Shown here: piece by piece, positions 1 to 10,959 of the stretch
How the letters are laid out: every line of letters begins with the position of its first letter
Numbering within the stretch: position 1 is the stretch's first letter
The notes under the pieces: model-generated
Database searches by the model: none
Told to the model about the DNA's origin: nothing
What the model saw: the letters and a program-made list of their open reading frames with translations, nothing else
Source of the DNA: Paraspadella gotoi
Taxonomy: Eukaryota > Chaetognatha
Direction of reading: 5' to 3'
NCBI GenBank assembly: GCA_051294375.1
Contig: CM119271.1
Span: 9,377,308-9,441,307 of the forward strand
Length of the DNA stretch: 64,000 bases
Made by a program: the position numbers and the translations under genes

Positions 1-460
1 AAGTTACTACGACGCCTTTCCCTGCATTTTTTTCTTTTTTATTCTTCTTTTTTCTCATTCGTTTTCCTGAGTTTTAGATTTTTTTACAGTCGGAGTTCCT
101 TTTTTTCTTTTTCTCTGTTTTTATTGTCCTTTTGTTCAAAGGATCGAAAAACTTAGTCCGCGGGAGTAAAGAGAGATGAGACGTTAAAAATTTTTACCGT
201 TTTACGTCTGGGCCCAAAAGTTACGAACTTGTGGGAAGTAATCGTAGTATTATTGTTTAAAGTTTTACTAGTTTTTAAGTACAATAAAAGGGTAAATAAT
301 AGTATGTACGTGAGCGTCCTAAACAAAATTCTATTCACAGACCCCGGCGTCGCCATTGCATTGTTCACCGAATCCTTGATTGCGAAAGAAATTTGGCTTC
401 AATCGAAAAACTGGGAGAAAGAAGGAAGACGATCTTGTGATTTAGTGAATTGGATAATAT

Positions 461-560
461 CCTCTCTCCTCCTCTCGTCTCTCTCCCTCCTCTCCTCTCT
501 CGCTCTCTCCTCTCTCTGCTCGTCTTCTTCTCTCTCTCCTCCTCTCTCTCTCTCTCTCAG
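461..560. repeat. (CT)n microsatellite ending at a gap
   Basis: Pyrimidine repeat CTCTCTCC type, followed ten bases later by the 189-N gap at 570-758. The right-block counterpart (12409-12668) has TTTC and CT repeats here. Confidence 0.8.
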
Positions 561-1073
561 CGTTCAACANNNNNNNNNNNNNNNNNNNNNNNNNNNNNNN
601 NNNNNNNNNNNNNNNNNNNNNNNNNNNNNNNNNNNNNNNNNNNNNNNNNNNNNNNNNNNNNNNNNNNNNNNNNNNNNNNNNNNNNNNNNNNNNNNNNNNN
701 NNNNNNNNNNNNNNNNNNNNNNNNNNNNNNNNNNNNNNNNNNNNNNNNNNNNNNNNNNACAAACCAAACGCGTTATGGGTTCCAGACGCTCAGGTTTTTA
801 TTATGTTTTCTTTATCGGGGACGTCGTTGTCCTGGTCGCAATTGAAAGACCCGCGAAAGGACAAACAGACTCAATGTCGCGAAAGGACAGAGGAACTCAA
901 TATTTCCGATATTTCGTGAATCTATAGTAGCGTCTATCGAGTGGAAAAAGATCAAAACCATCGGCGTATTCGAATGCTATATCGCAATTGCTATTGCCCA
1001 GGCACCAATGGAAGAGATATCGTGGCTTTCGCAGAGAAGCCTAGTTGCTCATTTATATCCTTTACTCTATCGG

Positions 1074-1620
1074 CTCTCGGCCCGTCTAGAGTTTCATTCG
1101 CCCCGTTCGGTTCCATCGCATTCCATCATGCGCCAATCCCGGTTTAATCCCGGTTCCATTCCGGCTCAATCCCACGTCCATCTCAGTTCAATCCCTATCG
1201 TTCCTCGCTTCGTCTCGGTTACGTTCCAGTTCAATCCATTTTTTAAAATTAAATTTTAAACTATCCCATCATTTTCAATCCAGATCCATATCAGTTTCAT
1301 CCCTGTTCATTCTCAGTTCTACTTCAACGTCGTATCAGTTTCATCCCGGCTCAGTCTCAGTTCCATTCCGTTTCTGATAACGGTTTAATCTCATTCATAA
1401 TTTTGGCGCCATATCAGTTGCTTCACTATTCCATATCAGTTCTATTACGTTTTCATTTTGACTCCATAAAAGTTCCACCCAAGCTCCCTCTCATGCCATT
1501 TCCATTCCGGTCTCATTCCTGCGCCATCCCACTTCCATTACGACGCCATATCAGTTCCATCCCAGTTCTATTCCGGTTCCATTTCAATTCCATCCCAACC
1601 GAATGATTCCCTTTCCTTTT
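1074..1620. repeat. Degenerate tandem repeat TCAGTTCCATCCC (copy at 18291-18825)
   Basis: Units related to TTCCATTCCGG, CAGTTCAATCCC and CATATCAGTTTCATCCC repeat with roughly 10-20 base spacing through the whole stretch. No frame has a consistent protein. The right-block copy runs 18291-18825. Confidence 0.6.
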
Positions 1621-1729
1621 TCCCCTCAATTTTCGATGCTATCAAGAGAGAGAAAAAAATATCCTTTTTAACTCGATCGACCGCCCGGCGTGAGACTCTC
1701 TGAAAACCCTAGCGTCTCTTTTTTCTGTG

Positions 1730-1838
1730 TCTCTTCTCGTCCTCTCTCTCTCTCCTCTCTGCTCTCTTCTCTCTCTCTCTACCTCTCTCTCTCTCTTCTC
1801 TTCTCTCTCTCTCTCTTCTCTTCTTCTTCTCCTCTCTT
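1730..1838. repeat. (CT)n microsatellite (copy at 18953-19051)
   Basis: Imperfect CT repeat with TTCTTC interruptions, flanked by CGTCTCTTTTTTCTGTGTCT and GCGCCAAACGAA in both copies. Confidence 0.85.
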
Positions 1839-2369
1839 TGCGCCAAACGAAAGCGCCACATTTCGATTCCCTCGCTCCCCTTTTTTGGTTGAAGTTCCTC
1901 TCGGAATGCGCCGGCCATTTCATTACCCACGGACCCGATTCAATTTGGCTCCAACTAACTTGGACCCGGTAGGAATCCAAAAAAAAAAAGGGAAAAAAAA
2001 AGCAATAAAAGGGAAAGAGTAATAAGGGAATGCATGAAAGTTGCTTAACTCTTTCTTTTCTTTTCAAACGTAACTTTGCAACCAACCGTTGCTCTTTTTT
2101 TTTTGCCACCGGGCGAATTGTTATACTTCTGTTGCACTTTTAGAGGGTCAGGAGATTGGCCGACGGGGGTCAGTTCGGATAACGAATATCTCTGTACAAG
2201 AGTTGTTACGAAAAAAAAACAAACAAAAGGCATAGACAGATGGTAAGATTCCAGCGACGAGTTACACATCCTCCCGAGGCTATTTTGAAGCTATAAATCA
2301 CAGAGCTTTTTTATATATTAGTAGTTCTCACATTCTTTTTTGTATTTTCCTTCCGGAGCAAGCCGGGTA

Positions 2370-2637
2370 TTTTCTTTCTTTCTCGTTCTCTTCTCGTTCT
2401 CTTACCTTTTTTTTCATTTCTTTCTTTCTTTCTTACTTTCTTTTCCTTCTTTTATTATTTTTTCTTTCGATTCTTATCTTTTCCTCTTTTCGTTTCTACG
2501 CTCTTCCATTCTTGGTGGGTTCCTTTCTTTCCCTGCTCCTCTGTCCTCTCTCTCGCTCTCTCTCTCATCTCGTTCTCTCTCTCTCTCTCTCCTCTCTCTC
2601 TGCTCTCTCTCTCTCTTCTCTCTCTCTCTCTCCCTTT
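2370..2637. repeat. (TTTC)n and (CT)n tracts
   Basis: TTTCTTTC-type repeats (2370-2500) are followed by CT repeats (2535-2637). Counterparts are at 4036-4264 and 19546-19815, which differ strongly in length. Confidence 0.8.
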
Positions 2638-2909
2638 GGCATGACGCACAAATCCCGCCCCGTTACAAAAGAGCCAATAAAAATCAGACACACCACGCCG
2701 AAAACAAGGGCAACTATGGGATCGTGGATTGCCTTGTTTGCTTTTCATCACGCGCCGACAGCGGATGCGCCCCTCGGTTGCGCCAAACGCGCACTCAGTC
2801 GCACTGCTCAGACGACAACCTCTTGTCTCTTACGAAAGACCAAACAGCGGATTACCCGAACGCGAATGGCGGAGGGTCATAGATGCGGATCACCTGCGGA
2901 CGCACAACT

Positions 2910-3075
2910 CGTTCTCCTCGTCCTCCCTTCCCTTCCTCCCTCCTCTCTCTCTCCTCATCTCTTCTCTCGTCTCTCTTCGTCTTCTCTCTTTTCTTCTCTC
3001 CTCCTCTCTTCTCTCTCTCTCTCTCTCTCTCTACTCTCTCTGCTTCTGCTCCTCTCTCTCTCTCTCTCTCTGCCT
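2910..3075. repeat. (CT)n tract, long noisy version
   Basis: CT/TCC repeat between CACCTGCGGACGCA and GTTGCACT. The same slot is 106 bases at 4436-4541 and 104 bases at 19989-20092. Confidence 0.8.
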
Positions 3076-4035
3076 CCTTCCGTTGCACTCTTCCTTCCCC
3101 AAAATCTTTATTTTCTCAAGCTATATAGTTTTATTGACAGGAAAACTATTTTTGTAGCCATTTCATAGAATTTTCCAGAACGTTCTTTTTTTGGATTATG
3201 GTGACATAGCAATAAAATGCATAATCTCGCTTTTAACGTAGCCTAAAATCCCGGATTTTATTGTCTTCTTTTTTTTTTTAAGTCGGACCAACGAAGTTAA
3301 TAACAAGAGTCAAAAACAATATCTGTTGCTCTTGACATTTATAGCCGTCGATACGTTTAGCAGATCGGACCGCGCGCTCTTTTTTTCCCACGTACATAAT
3401 TGACCCGGAAACGGAAAAAAAAACAATAACAAAATAAGAGAAGGAAATTGGTTATGAAAAAATTATTTTAGCGGTTCAGTTTATGTGTCTCGTCAAATCT
3501 TAATATCCAAGGGAGAACGGCGAGGATACAATTACAAATTCAAATCACTTTGTCAGTCATTAAGAAATGAGTTTCCTCGGTCTGTTTCTNNNNNNNNNNG
3601 AATCGCGCCGGCCATTTCATGTACCCACGGACCCGATTCAATTTGCTCAATAACTTGGACCCGTGGATCCAAAAAAAAAAGGGAAAAAAAAAGAATAAAA
3701 GGAAAGAGTAATAAGGAATTCATGAAGTCATCTTATCTTCTTTCTTTTCAAACTAATTTTGCAACCAACGTTGCTCTTTTTTTTTTTGCACCGGCGAATT
3801 GTTACTTTGTTGCACTTTAGGGGTCGAGAGATTGCCGCGGGGGTCAGTTTCGGTAACAATATCTCATTACAAGAGTTGTTACGAAAAAAACAAACAAAAG
3901 GCATAGACAGATGGTAAGATTCCAGCGACGAGTTACACATCCCCGAGCTATTTTGGAAGCTATAAATCACAGAGCTTTTTTAATATATTAGTAGTTCTCA
4001 CATTCTTTTTTTTATTTTCTTCCGGACAATGGGTA

Positions 4036-4220
4036 TTTTCTTTCTTTCTTTCTTTCTTTCTTTCTTTCGATCTTTCTTTCTTTCTTTCTTTCTTTATTTA
4101 TTTTTTTCTTTCGATCTTTCTTTTTTCTTTCTTTCTTTTCGTCTTCTTCTTGCCTGGGTCCTTTTTTCTCCCTGCTTCCTCTGCTCTCTCTCTCTCTCTC
4201 TCCTCTCTCTCCTCTCTCTT

Positions 4221-4263
<43 letters not shown>

Positions 4264-4264
4264 T
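4036..4264. repeat. (TTTC)n then (CT)n
   Basis: TTTC repeat 4036-4140 and CT repeat 4181-4264, separated by TTGCCTGGGTCC. Also present in the right block. Confidence 0.85.
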
Positions 4265-4435
4265 GGATACGAAATCCCCCGTTAAAAAACAGACAACACC
4301 ACGAAACAAGGAATGGATGTTGATTGCCTTGTTTGCTTTTCTCGGCCGGTTGCAAGCGACTGGGACTTGTTTACGAAAACCAAAGCGATTCCGAACGGAA
4401 TGGGGGTCAATGCGGATCACCTGCGGACGCAATCG

Positions 4436-4472
4436 TCTCTCTCTCTCCTCTCTCGTCTCTCTCTCCTCTCTC

Positions 4473-4541
<69 letters not shown>
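4436..4541. repeat. (CT)n microsatellite
   Basis: Nearly pure CT run between GCAATCGTCT and CCTTCTTCGTTGC. Confidence 0.85.
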
Positions 4542-4542
<1 letters not shown>

Positions 4543-5037
4543 TCTTCGTTGCACTTTTCCAAAATCCTTTATTTCTCAAGCGTTTTATTGACAGGAAAAC
4601 TATTTTTGTAGCCATTTCATAGAATTTCCAGAACGTTCTTTTTTTGGATTATGGTGACATAGCAATAAAATGCATAATCTCGCTTTTAACGTAGCCTAAA
4701 ATCCCGGATTTTATTGTCTTCTTTTTTTTTTTAAGTCGGAGACCAACGAAGTTAAATAACAAGAGTCAAAAACAATATCTGTTGCTCTTGACATTTATAG
4801 CCGTCGATACGTTTTAGCGATCGGACCGCGCGCTCTTTTTTCCCGTACATAATTGACCCGGAAAACGGAAAAAAAAAAACAATAACAAAATAAGGAAGGA
4901 AATTGGTTATGAAAAAATTATTTTAGCGGTTCAGTTTATGTGTCTCGTCAAATCTTAATATCCAAGGGAGAACGGCGAGGATACAATTACAAATTCAAAT
5001 CACTTTGTCAGTCATTAAGAAATGAGTTTCCTCGGTC

Positions 5038-5040
<3 letters not shown>

Positions 5041-5120
<80 letters not shown>

Positions 5121-5294
5121 TCTCTTCTCTCTCTCGCAACAGTAGGCGATGTTTATGTATTTGTAGCGAAAGAAGGAAACGAGTTTTTTTTTTCCGACAG
5201 GAAAAAAGTCATTAAGAAATTTATGCCTCATATAAAAAATGTAGGATCGTCTCATCGCTTCTTATTAAGAGATACTAACGCACTCTTCTCTCTG

Positions 5295-5325
<31 letters not shown>

Positions 5326-5475
5326 TTTTCTCTCTCTTTTAAGTTTCTGTCTTTCTCTGAGTCCGTTTCCTATGCTTCCTTTTCTCTTACCTCTCTCTCT
5401 CTCACTCTCTCTCTCTCTCTCTCTCTGTCCCTCTCTCTCTCTCCCTCTCTCTCTCTCCTCTCCCAACTCTCCCCC
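5041..5475. repeat. Cluster of (CT)n runs (copy at 20590-21000)
   Basis: CT runs at 5041-5134 and 5281-5470 enclose a unique 145-base stretch. One frame in that stretch is open here but closed in the right-block copy, so it was not called as coding. The second run lies directly downstream of exon 2 on the minus strand and would be intronic. Confidence 0.8.
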
Positions 5476-5487
5476 CATAGCACCTAC

Positions 5488-5641
5488 CTCTGGCCATGTT
5501 GCATAGAATTGACGGCGTGATTGAAACTTCGCCGCCAGGGGACGCCCTCGTCAACGCCGGAGACGACGACATGTTGGGCGGTGGAGGCGGAAGCGAAGAT
5601 GGTGGCGGTGGTGGCCGGGTGTTGCTTTGGGTGGGTGGCGC
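5488..5641 (-). pseudogene. Frameshifted copy of exon 2
   Basis: This is the left-block counterpart of the exon at 21028-21179. Both splice signals survive: the acceptor CTACCTCCAG is intact, and the donor is GTAGGT instead of GTGAGT. Two single-base insertions (an extra A in GATTGAAACTTCG near 5525 and an extra G in CCAGGGGACG near 5540) make the copy 154 bases rather than 152 and break every version of the frame. It is either a decayed duplicate or raw long-read error; the second fits the insertion-rich character of the whole left block. Confidence 0.5.
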
Positions 5642-5819
5642 CTGGAGGTAGTTGAAGGGGGGTTTGGGATGTGAAGGGGATGAAGACTAGATTTTAAAAA
5701 AATACTTTCACTCTCGCTTCAATTTCAAATAAACATTAATTTTTTTACTCCCTTTTTCCTGAGCGTCCAATTTCTGTTCTTTATATCTAGAATTAAATTT
5801 GAATATATATATTTAACCT

Positions 5820-6000
5820 AAATAAGTTTTAAACTTTTGACCCAATTCTTAACCCTAAACCAGAACCCAAATACCTAACCTTGAATATTAACTTAATTCT
5901 TAACCTTATTCCCCAACCTAATCTCTAACCTTTACCTCTTACCTAATTTGTAAACTTAAAAAATTAACCTTATTCCGAATTTCAGATGAAATGGGGCTTT
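5820..6000. repeat. Degenerate CCTAA array with TTCCGAATTT flank (and copy at 21350-21540)
   Basis: TTAACCCTAAACC, ACCTAACCTTG, TTAACTTAATTCTTAACC and related units fill the stretch. It ends ATTCCGAATTTCAGATGAAATGG. The copy at 21350-21540 is the duplicated-block counterpart. The same flank ends the shorter tract near 48500-48565. Confidence 0.55.
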
Positions 6001-6398
6001 TTCAGACCATAAAGCCAATTTTTTTTCACCAAAATCGAATGTAGGAAGAAAACCTTTCACCCTTATCTCTGAATTGGTTTTAAAACATTTAGAAAATCTT
6101 GTTTTAAAAATGTATTTCAATCCAATTCTGACAGGGAATGAAAATATTTTAAGATTTCTTTTTTTTTGGGGGGGTAACGATTTTCGATTTTATTCAAGGA
6201 TAAGAAAAATACATTTTATAATTCTTTCAACGCGAAAAAAAATATGGAAAAGTGCTTCTTTTCTCCTTCAAAGACCAAGAAGTCTCCATTGCAACCAGAA
6301 AAAAATAATTCTTGCCAACTTGAATTTTTTTTTAAGTTTTTTTTTTTTCAGGTGTTGAAATGTTTGAAGATACNNNNNNNNNNNNNNNNNNNNNNNNN

Positions 6399-6800
6399 GA
6401 CGTCGCATCACCAGTGCCTCTCCCATCACGCATCGTAAATTGCCATTTGCCGTCGCCATCGCCAATGCCATCCAAGTCGCCATCAGTCAGTGCCATCCCG
6501 TCGAGCCATCGCCAAATTGCATTGCACTGTGGCCATCTCAATTGCCATATCAAGTCGCCATCACCAGTGCTCCCGTCGCCCTCGTAATTGCCCATGGGCC
6601 GTCGCCATCGCCAAATGCCATCCAGTCGCCATCATCATATAGCCATAGCCCGTCGCCATCGCCAAATTGCCATTGCGTCGCCATCGCCAATCGCCCCATC
6701 CACAGTCGCATCAATCAGTGACATAACCCCGTCGTCATCGCCAAATTGCAATATGCTGTCTCCATCGCCAATGGCCACGCCTCTTTCGCCGCCTTCATAT
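6399..6800. repeat. CGCCATCGCCAAATTGCCAT degenerate satellite
   Basis: GTCGCCATCGCCAA and GCCATTGC-type units are repeated about 25 times with variable spacing. The stretch begins immediately after the 25-N gap that ends the left duplicated block. Open frames across it are side effects of the repeat. Confidence 0.65.
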
Positions 6801-6860
6801 TTTCCTACTCGCTGAAAATCCTTTATTCCGCCAAACGATATCTTCGCCGGTGGAGGGACT

Positions 6861-6936
6861 CTCTCTACTCTCTCTCATCTCTCTCTCTCACTCATTCCTC
6901 TCTCGTCTCTCTCTCTCTCTCCTCTCTCTCTAGCTG
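6861..6936. repeat. (CT)n microsatellite
   Basis: CT repeat with ATCTC, GTCTC and CTAGC interruptions, following TCGCCGGTGGAGGGACT. Confidence 0.8.
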
Positions 6937-7687
6937 CTCTCGCGAATAATATCCACATAAGACTTTTCCCCAACAGTTTTTTGGTAAAAAGCCACGAAGA
7001 CTTTTTTAAAAATGAACAAAAACAACAATTAATAAACTCTATGATTTCTAGAATCTCAACCCGCTAAACATTTAATCTCTTTCACTTTCTAGAACTCGTG
7101 GAGCTCCGCTTTAGAGACCGCCTTCTCATTCCGTCGGAAGCGCGATGTGGAAGAAAAAATAATCGACAAAATTCAATTTTATTGAAAAAAGAAAGAAAAT
7201 ATAGTAGACTTTTTTAAAAAAAAATAAAGTTTTCCGCTACTTTTTTTCCATCTTTACATTCATATTTCCGTAGGTTTTCATTTTAAATAATTTCCTTTTT
7301 TTTTCTCCTCAGACGGTCTCTCTTCCAACAACGTTTTTCCTTTTCCTCTTCTTAATTTCTTTCCGACGTTCCTCCTTATTTTCTTTTTCCCGTCCTTTTT
7401 TTTCCATCCATTTCCCTGGTGACCCATTGCCGCTCTCCTTTCCCTCTTGGCGCTTATTCAAATCTTTCTGACGGTTTCATATCCCGCTAACTGCGATTTC
7501 ACCGAATTGACCAAAAATTGTTAAATTTTGTATTATTCGCGGCTTTGAATTGTACTACAGGTTCGCTTATACTTATAGTTATAGTTATAAAAAAAAAACA
7601 CGCCCAGAAATGTAACTAAAATTTTAACCCAAAGCTTTCGAGCTTAGAAACTGACAAAAAAAAAAAAGTTTACGAGAAGAAAACGGG
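6937..7687. other. No gene seen
   Basis: AT-rich DNA with poly-T stretches. ATACTTATAGTTATAGTTATAA (7568-7590) is a short 6-base tandem repeat upstream of the promoter-like site at 7700. No exon with convincing splice sites was found. Confidence 0.4.
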
Positions 7688-7784
7688 ATGGGAAAGCCGG
7701 TCGCTAGGCAACCGTCGCCATTTTGTCCGTCTTACAACGGCGGAAGACACGAAGAGAAAAAAATCACCCCCGATCGGCGAGAGG
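7688..7784 (+). CDS. Candidate first coding exon next to a promoter-like site
   Basis: An ATG in good context (CGGGATGG) opens a 32-codon frame beginning MGKPVARQPSPFCPSYNGG and ending at a good donor, GAGG|GTAAGA. The exon overlaps an RFX-type X-box and a YY1-type site (7700-7725), so it could equally be a 5' untranslated first exon. The following 500 bases are purine-rich with no obvious acceptor. No similarity was recognised. There is no second copy in the window to test conservation. Confidence 0.28.
7700..7725. promoter_or_regulatory. X-box and YY1-like motif pair
   Basis: GTCGCTAGGCAAC (7700-7712) is close to the RFX X-box consensus (GTTGCYNGGCAAC type). It is followed one base later by GTCGCCATTTTG, whose reverse complement contains AAAATGGCGAC, close to the YY1 consensus. 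RFX sites near the start of transcription are known from ciliary gene promoters in animals. A function here is inference only. Confidence 0.4.
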
Positions 7785-8230
7785 GTAAGAGGTTTGAAAA
7801 TCGGGTGAGTGGGGGAAGAGAAGGGGTGTTAGGGGTAAAGGGGACAGGGGGGTTATTATACGAAAATTTGGAAATTGGGGCTCGAGAGTAAGTTTGGGAG
7901 GCGAAAGGGATAGAGAAAGATTGTATAGAGAAGAAAGAGGACAGGGGATTAAGAGAAGAGATAGAGGTAAGTCAAGGAGAGAGAAGAGAGGACATGAAAA
8001 AAAGGGAGAGGAGAGAGAGAGAGGGAGAATGACAAAGAGAAGAGAATGATAACAGAGAGAATGGAGAGGACAAATACTGAGAAGTCGTAAGAAGAGCGAA
8101 TTGAAGGCAGGGTAGGGGCATATGAGGTAAGTGAGAGAGCAAAATAAGAGGAACAGGGAAGCGAAAGGTAAGGAATAAAGTCAGTCAAAGGTGGTGGAGG
8201 AAAGGAAAGTGAAAACGAAACTGGCTTGAG
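7785..8230. other. Purine-rich stretch
   Basis: The plus strand is almost entirely A and G (GAGAAGAGAGGAC type) for 450 bases, after the candidate donor at 7785. If 7688-7784 is an exon this is its intron. No coding signal was seen. Confidence 0.45.
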
Positions 8231-8532
8231 TGAGGATTCGAAATTTATGGGGGAACGAAAGTTGTGGTAAAAGGGGAAAGGGGAATCGAAGAGGGGATTG
8301 GGGATCGAATAGGGGGATATGGGGATCCCAAAGGAATAAACGGAAAATGCCGAGGAACCCAAGTCCCCGATCCTTTTTTTTCGGCACTCTCTCTCTACAG
8401 TGGGATGATTCGTCTATCTGTTGTTTCGAAATTTCTCAGAAAATGAACCTAATTTTTTTCTAAAATAAAACTCGATACTAAAATTGTCTCCATTCCTTCT
8501 TTCCTTCTTTTAGCTTTTTCATGTTCCTTTTA

Positions 8533-8852
8533 CTCTCTCTCTCCTCTCCTCTCTCCTCCTATATATATATATATATTATATATAATATTATCCTCTCCAT
8601 TCTCTCTCTCATCTCTCTCTCTCAGTCTCTCTCTCTCTCTCCTCTCTCTCTCATCTCTCTCTCTCTCTTCTCTCTCCGCCCTTTGCCCTCCAAAAAGTCC
8701 AGTGGACCTTAAAAAAAAAGGACAATTTTTTCTATGCCGAATTAGGTTTTAAATTCCGCCAACTTTTTCCCCCTCCCCTCTCAGTCCTCATCTCACTCTC
8801 TCTCTGTCTCCTCTCTCTCATCTCTCTCTCTCTCTCTCTCTCCCCTCTCTCA
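8533..8852. repeat. (CT)n, (AT)n and (CT)n tracts
   Basis: CT 8533-8559, AT 8560-8588, CT 8592-8675 and CT 8795-8852, separated by a short unique piece with AAGTCCAGTGGACCTT (an inverted repeat). Confidence 0.8.
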
Positions 8853-9329
8853 GTGACCTTTTCATTTGCTTAATTCGATTCTTTCACTTTGAAACAAACA
8901 GAAGCGAAAGGGAAATCTTTTTTTTTTTCATCTTCACAGCAAAGACGTCCGTCGGTAGTCGTCGTCGTCGTCGATCTTCGCTGTTGTGTCTCAATTATCG
9001 TCGTCTTTCTCGTCGTCCTTACCGTTGACCTCGTCGTCTCCCCACCGACTGCTCACCCGGGCCATCCATCATTGTCATTCACATCTCTAATTTCGATGTC
9101 ACAAATACCTGACACATCACCGTTAAATTGCCGGTTCCACCCGATTTCCTTTGTGTTATCTTCCTATCGTCGTCGTCGTCATCGGCGTCGGATTGCCTCC
9201 GAGGTCTGTTTTTATTTCAATCGTTATCATGTCGTCATCGTCAATCGTCTTCGTCGTCCATGCTTTGTATTCTCTTACTACCGAATAAATTTTTCCTTTG
9301 CTTTCAATTTGCTGAGAAATCCCTTCGCT

Positions 9330-9535
9330 TCCCTCCTACCTCCTCCTCCTCCTCCGTCCTCCGCCCTCTCCCCCCCTTTCGCTTCCCTCTCTCTTCCTCC
9401 CCTCTTCCTCCTTCTCCTTCACCCCTCTCCCCTTTGCTCCTCCTCCTCCCCCTCCTCTCCCCCCTTGTCGCTTCCTCCCTTTCCTCCTCTCCCTCCTCCT
9501 CCTGCCAACTCCCTTCACCCCCCTTGCGCTTCCCG
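9330..9535. repeat. Long C/T tract
   Basis: About 200 bases of nearly pure pyrimidine (CCTCCTCCTCC, CCCCCCTTTCGC, CTTCCTCC) on the plus strand. Such tracts can form triplex DNA and stall sequencing. No coding signal was seen. Confidence 0.7.
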
Positions 9536-9624
9536 GGTAAGGAAAAAGGTTAGTTACTCACTCACTTTTCCCCGAGAGCAATAAAAGAAGCTCAAAAAAT
9601 TTCTTTTCATCTCCCGTCCGAGTT

Positions 9625-9925
9625 TTGCCGCAAGAGAGCGTCTTTTACGCAAGACGAGCGTCCTTTTGCCGCAAGAGAAACGCTTTTGGCCGCAAGAGAG
9701 CGTCTTTTGCCGCAAGAGAACGTCTTTTTTTGCCGCAAGAGGAGCGTCTTTTTTCCGCAAGAGAGCGTCTTTTGCCGCAAGAGAGCGGTCTTTTGGCCGG
9801 CAAGATGAGCGTTTTTGCCGCGAAGAGAGCGTCTTTTGCCGCAAGAGAATGTCTTTTTGCCGTCAAGAGAGCGTCTTTGCGCGCAGAGAGCGGTCTTTTT
9901 GGCCGCACAGCAGAGCGTCTAGCTT
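9625..9925. repeat. Minisatellite, TTTTGCCGCAAGAGAGCGTC unit
   Basis: About fourteen copies of a 19-23 base unit (core GCCGCAAGAGAGCGTCTTTT) sit head to tail with single-base indels between copies. All six frames are partly open because the unit lacks stop codons; this is a repeat, not a gene. It is not a CRISPR array because there are no unique spacers. Confidence 0.8.
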
Positions 9926-10204
9926 CTTTCACTGCGCGTCGTTAATTATTAATATTCCCACAATGAGCAAACTTTTTAAATTTCATTGCATAACTGTACT
10001 GATAACAAGCGCGTCGAAAGTGAGTTATTTTTCACAAAGCGCCCTCTCTCCTATCTCACTTGGTAACGCCAAGGCTGCAACGAACGTCGAAGTGACTTCA
10101 GCGACGGTGAGATTCTGACGCAATATTGCAGATGGAAATCCTTTGGGAAGGGCAAGGAGATCTTTCATTTCATGGTTTACAAATGGGGAGAGAAGATTTG
10201 ACCG

Positions 10205-10447
10205 GCTCTCTCTCCTCTCTTCTCTCGTCTCTCTTCTCTCTCCATCTCTCTCTCTCGGTCTCTCTCAGTCTCTCTCTCTCTCTCTCTCTCTCTCTTTATC
10301 TCACACAATGCCGGTCACGCTTCCTTATAACATAAGGTCAGGGAAAAGAATGAAAGGAAAATGCTCTCTCTCTCTCTCTCGTTCTCTCCTTCCTTCTCTC
10401 TCTCTCTCTCTCTCTCTCTCCTCCCTCTCTCTCTCTCTCTCTCTGCT
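10205..10447. repeat. Two (CT)n runs
   Basis: CT repeats at 10205-10301 and 10361-10447 with a unique stretch (CACACAATGCCGGTCACG) between them. Confidence 0.8.
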
Positions 10448-10717
10448 CTCTTTCCGCTGAAATTTAAACAGCCCCGAACAAATCAACTGTTGTTGATATT
10501 TTCGGAAAAAAACATAACATAACATAAAAAAATATTCAAAAACAATTTGGAAAAATAATAAATTGACATTTAAAAGTCAAGAAATACAAATTACATAGAA
10601 AAACCAATCGGAAATAGTATATTTTTATTATAATTTTTTTCATTCCGCTTTTTCCCTCTCGTTTTCGGATCGTCCGAGGCGAAGCCTCCCCTCGCATTTT
10701 TGCATAATTCGGTTGAG

Positions 10718-10720
10718 AGA

Positions 10721-10789
<69 letters not shown>

Positions 10790-10830
10790 GGAGAGAATGA
10801 GAGAGAAGACAGACAGACAGACAGACATGT
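10718..10830. repeat. (GA)n followed by (ACAG)n
   Basis: GA repeat 10718-10801, then GACAGACAGACAGACAGACA. This is the first long run with GA rather than CT on the plus strand. Confidence 0.8.
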
Positions 10831-10959
10831 AAAAGAAAGAAAAGTAAGAAAAGAAAATTCTAAGGGGGGCAAAAAAAATGAACATTTTACCCCCGGGAAG
10901 CGAAAATAATCCGCGTTAATAGAGAAAACGGCGACTCAAAGTGCGGTGGAGTTATGAGA

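Larger units (their letters stand above)
1903..5042. repeat. Unmerged overlap flanking a 10-N gap
   Basis: Positions 1903-3589 and 3600-5042 are the same sequence, both matching 19114-20587. They include GCGCCGGCCATTT, CGGACCCGATTCAATTTG and GTGTCTCGTCAAATC in the same order. The first member is about 240 bases longer because of scattered insertions, for example in the 2640-2900 stretch. The pair meets at the 10-N gap at 3590. This looks like two overlapping contig ends that were scaffolded without being joined. Confidence 0.75.
1..6373. repeat. Left copy of a large duplicated block
   Basis: This stretch matches 11937-21900 in the same orientation, piece by piece. Positions 1-1073 match 11937-12995, then the match jumps to 18291 at the shared sequence GGCTCTCGGCCCGTCTAGAG and continues to about 21900. 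The left copy therefore lacks the 5.3 kb between 12995 and 18290. It also contains an internal duplicated overlap around the 10-N gap at 3590-3599. Differences are mainly single-base insertions and deletions in homopolymers, which suggests sequencing noise or an unmerged haplotype rather than an old duplication. Read depth would decide. Confidence 0.85.

Noticed and set aside
5130-5290. A protein-like frame, GDVYVFVAKEGNEFFFSDRK
   Set aside because: The counterpart at 20685-20830 has compensating and non-compensating indels that close the frame, so there is no conservation.
1690-5478. Many 60-220 residue frames of Ser-Leu or Arg-Glu runs
   Set aside because: They are translations of (CT)n and (GA)n microsatellites, which lack stop codons, and occur on both strands at once. 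The same applies to all similar frames across the window.
9625-9925. CRISPR-like array
   Set aside because: The units are directly adjacent with no unique spacers, and the context is eukaryotic.
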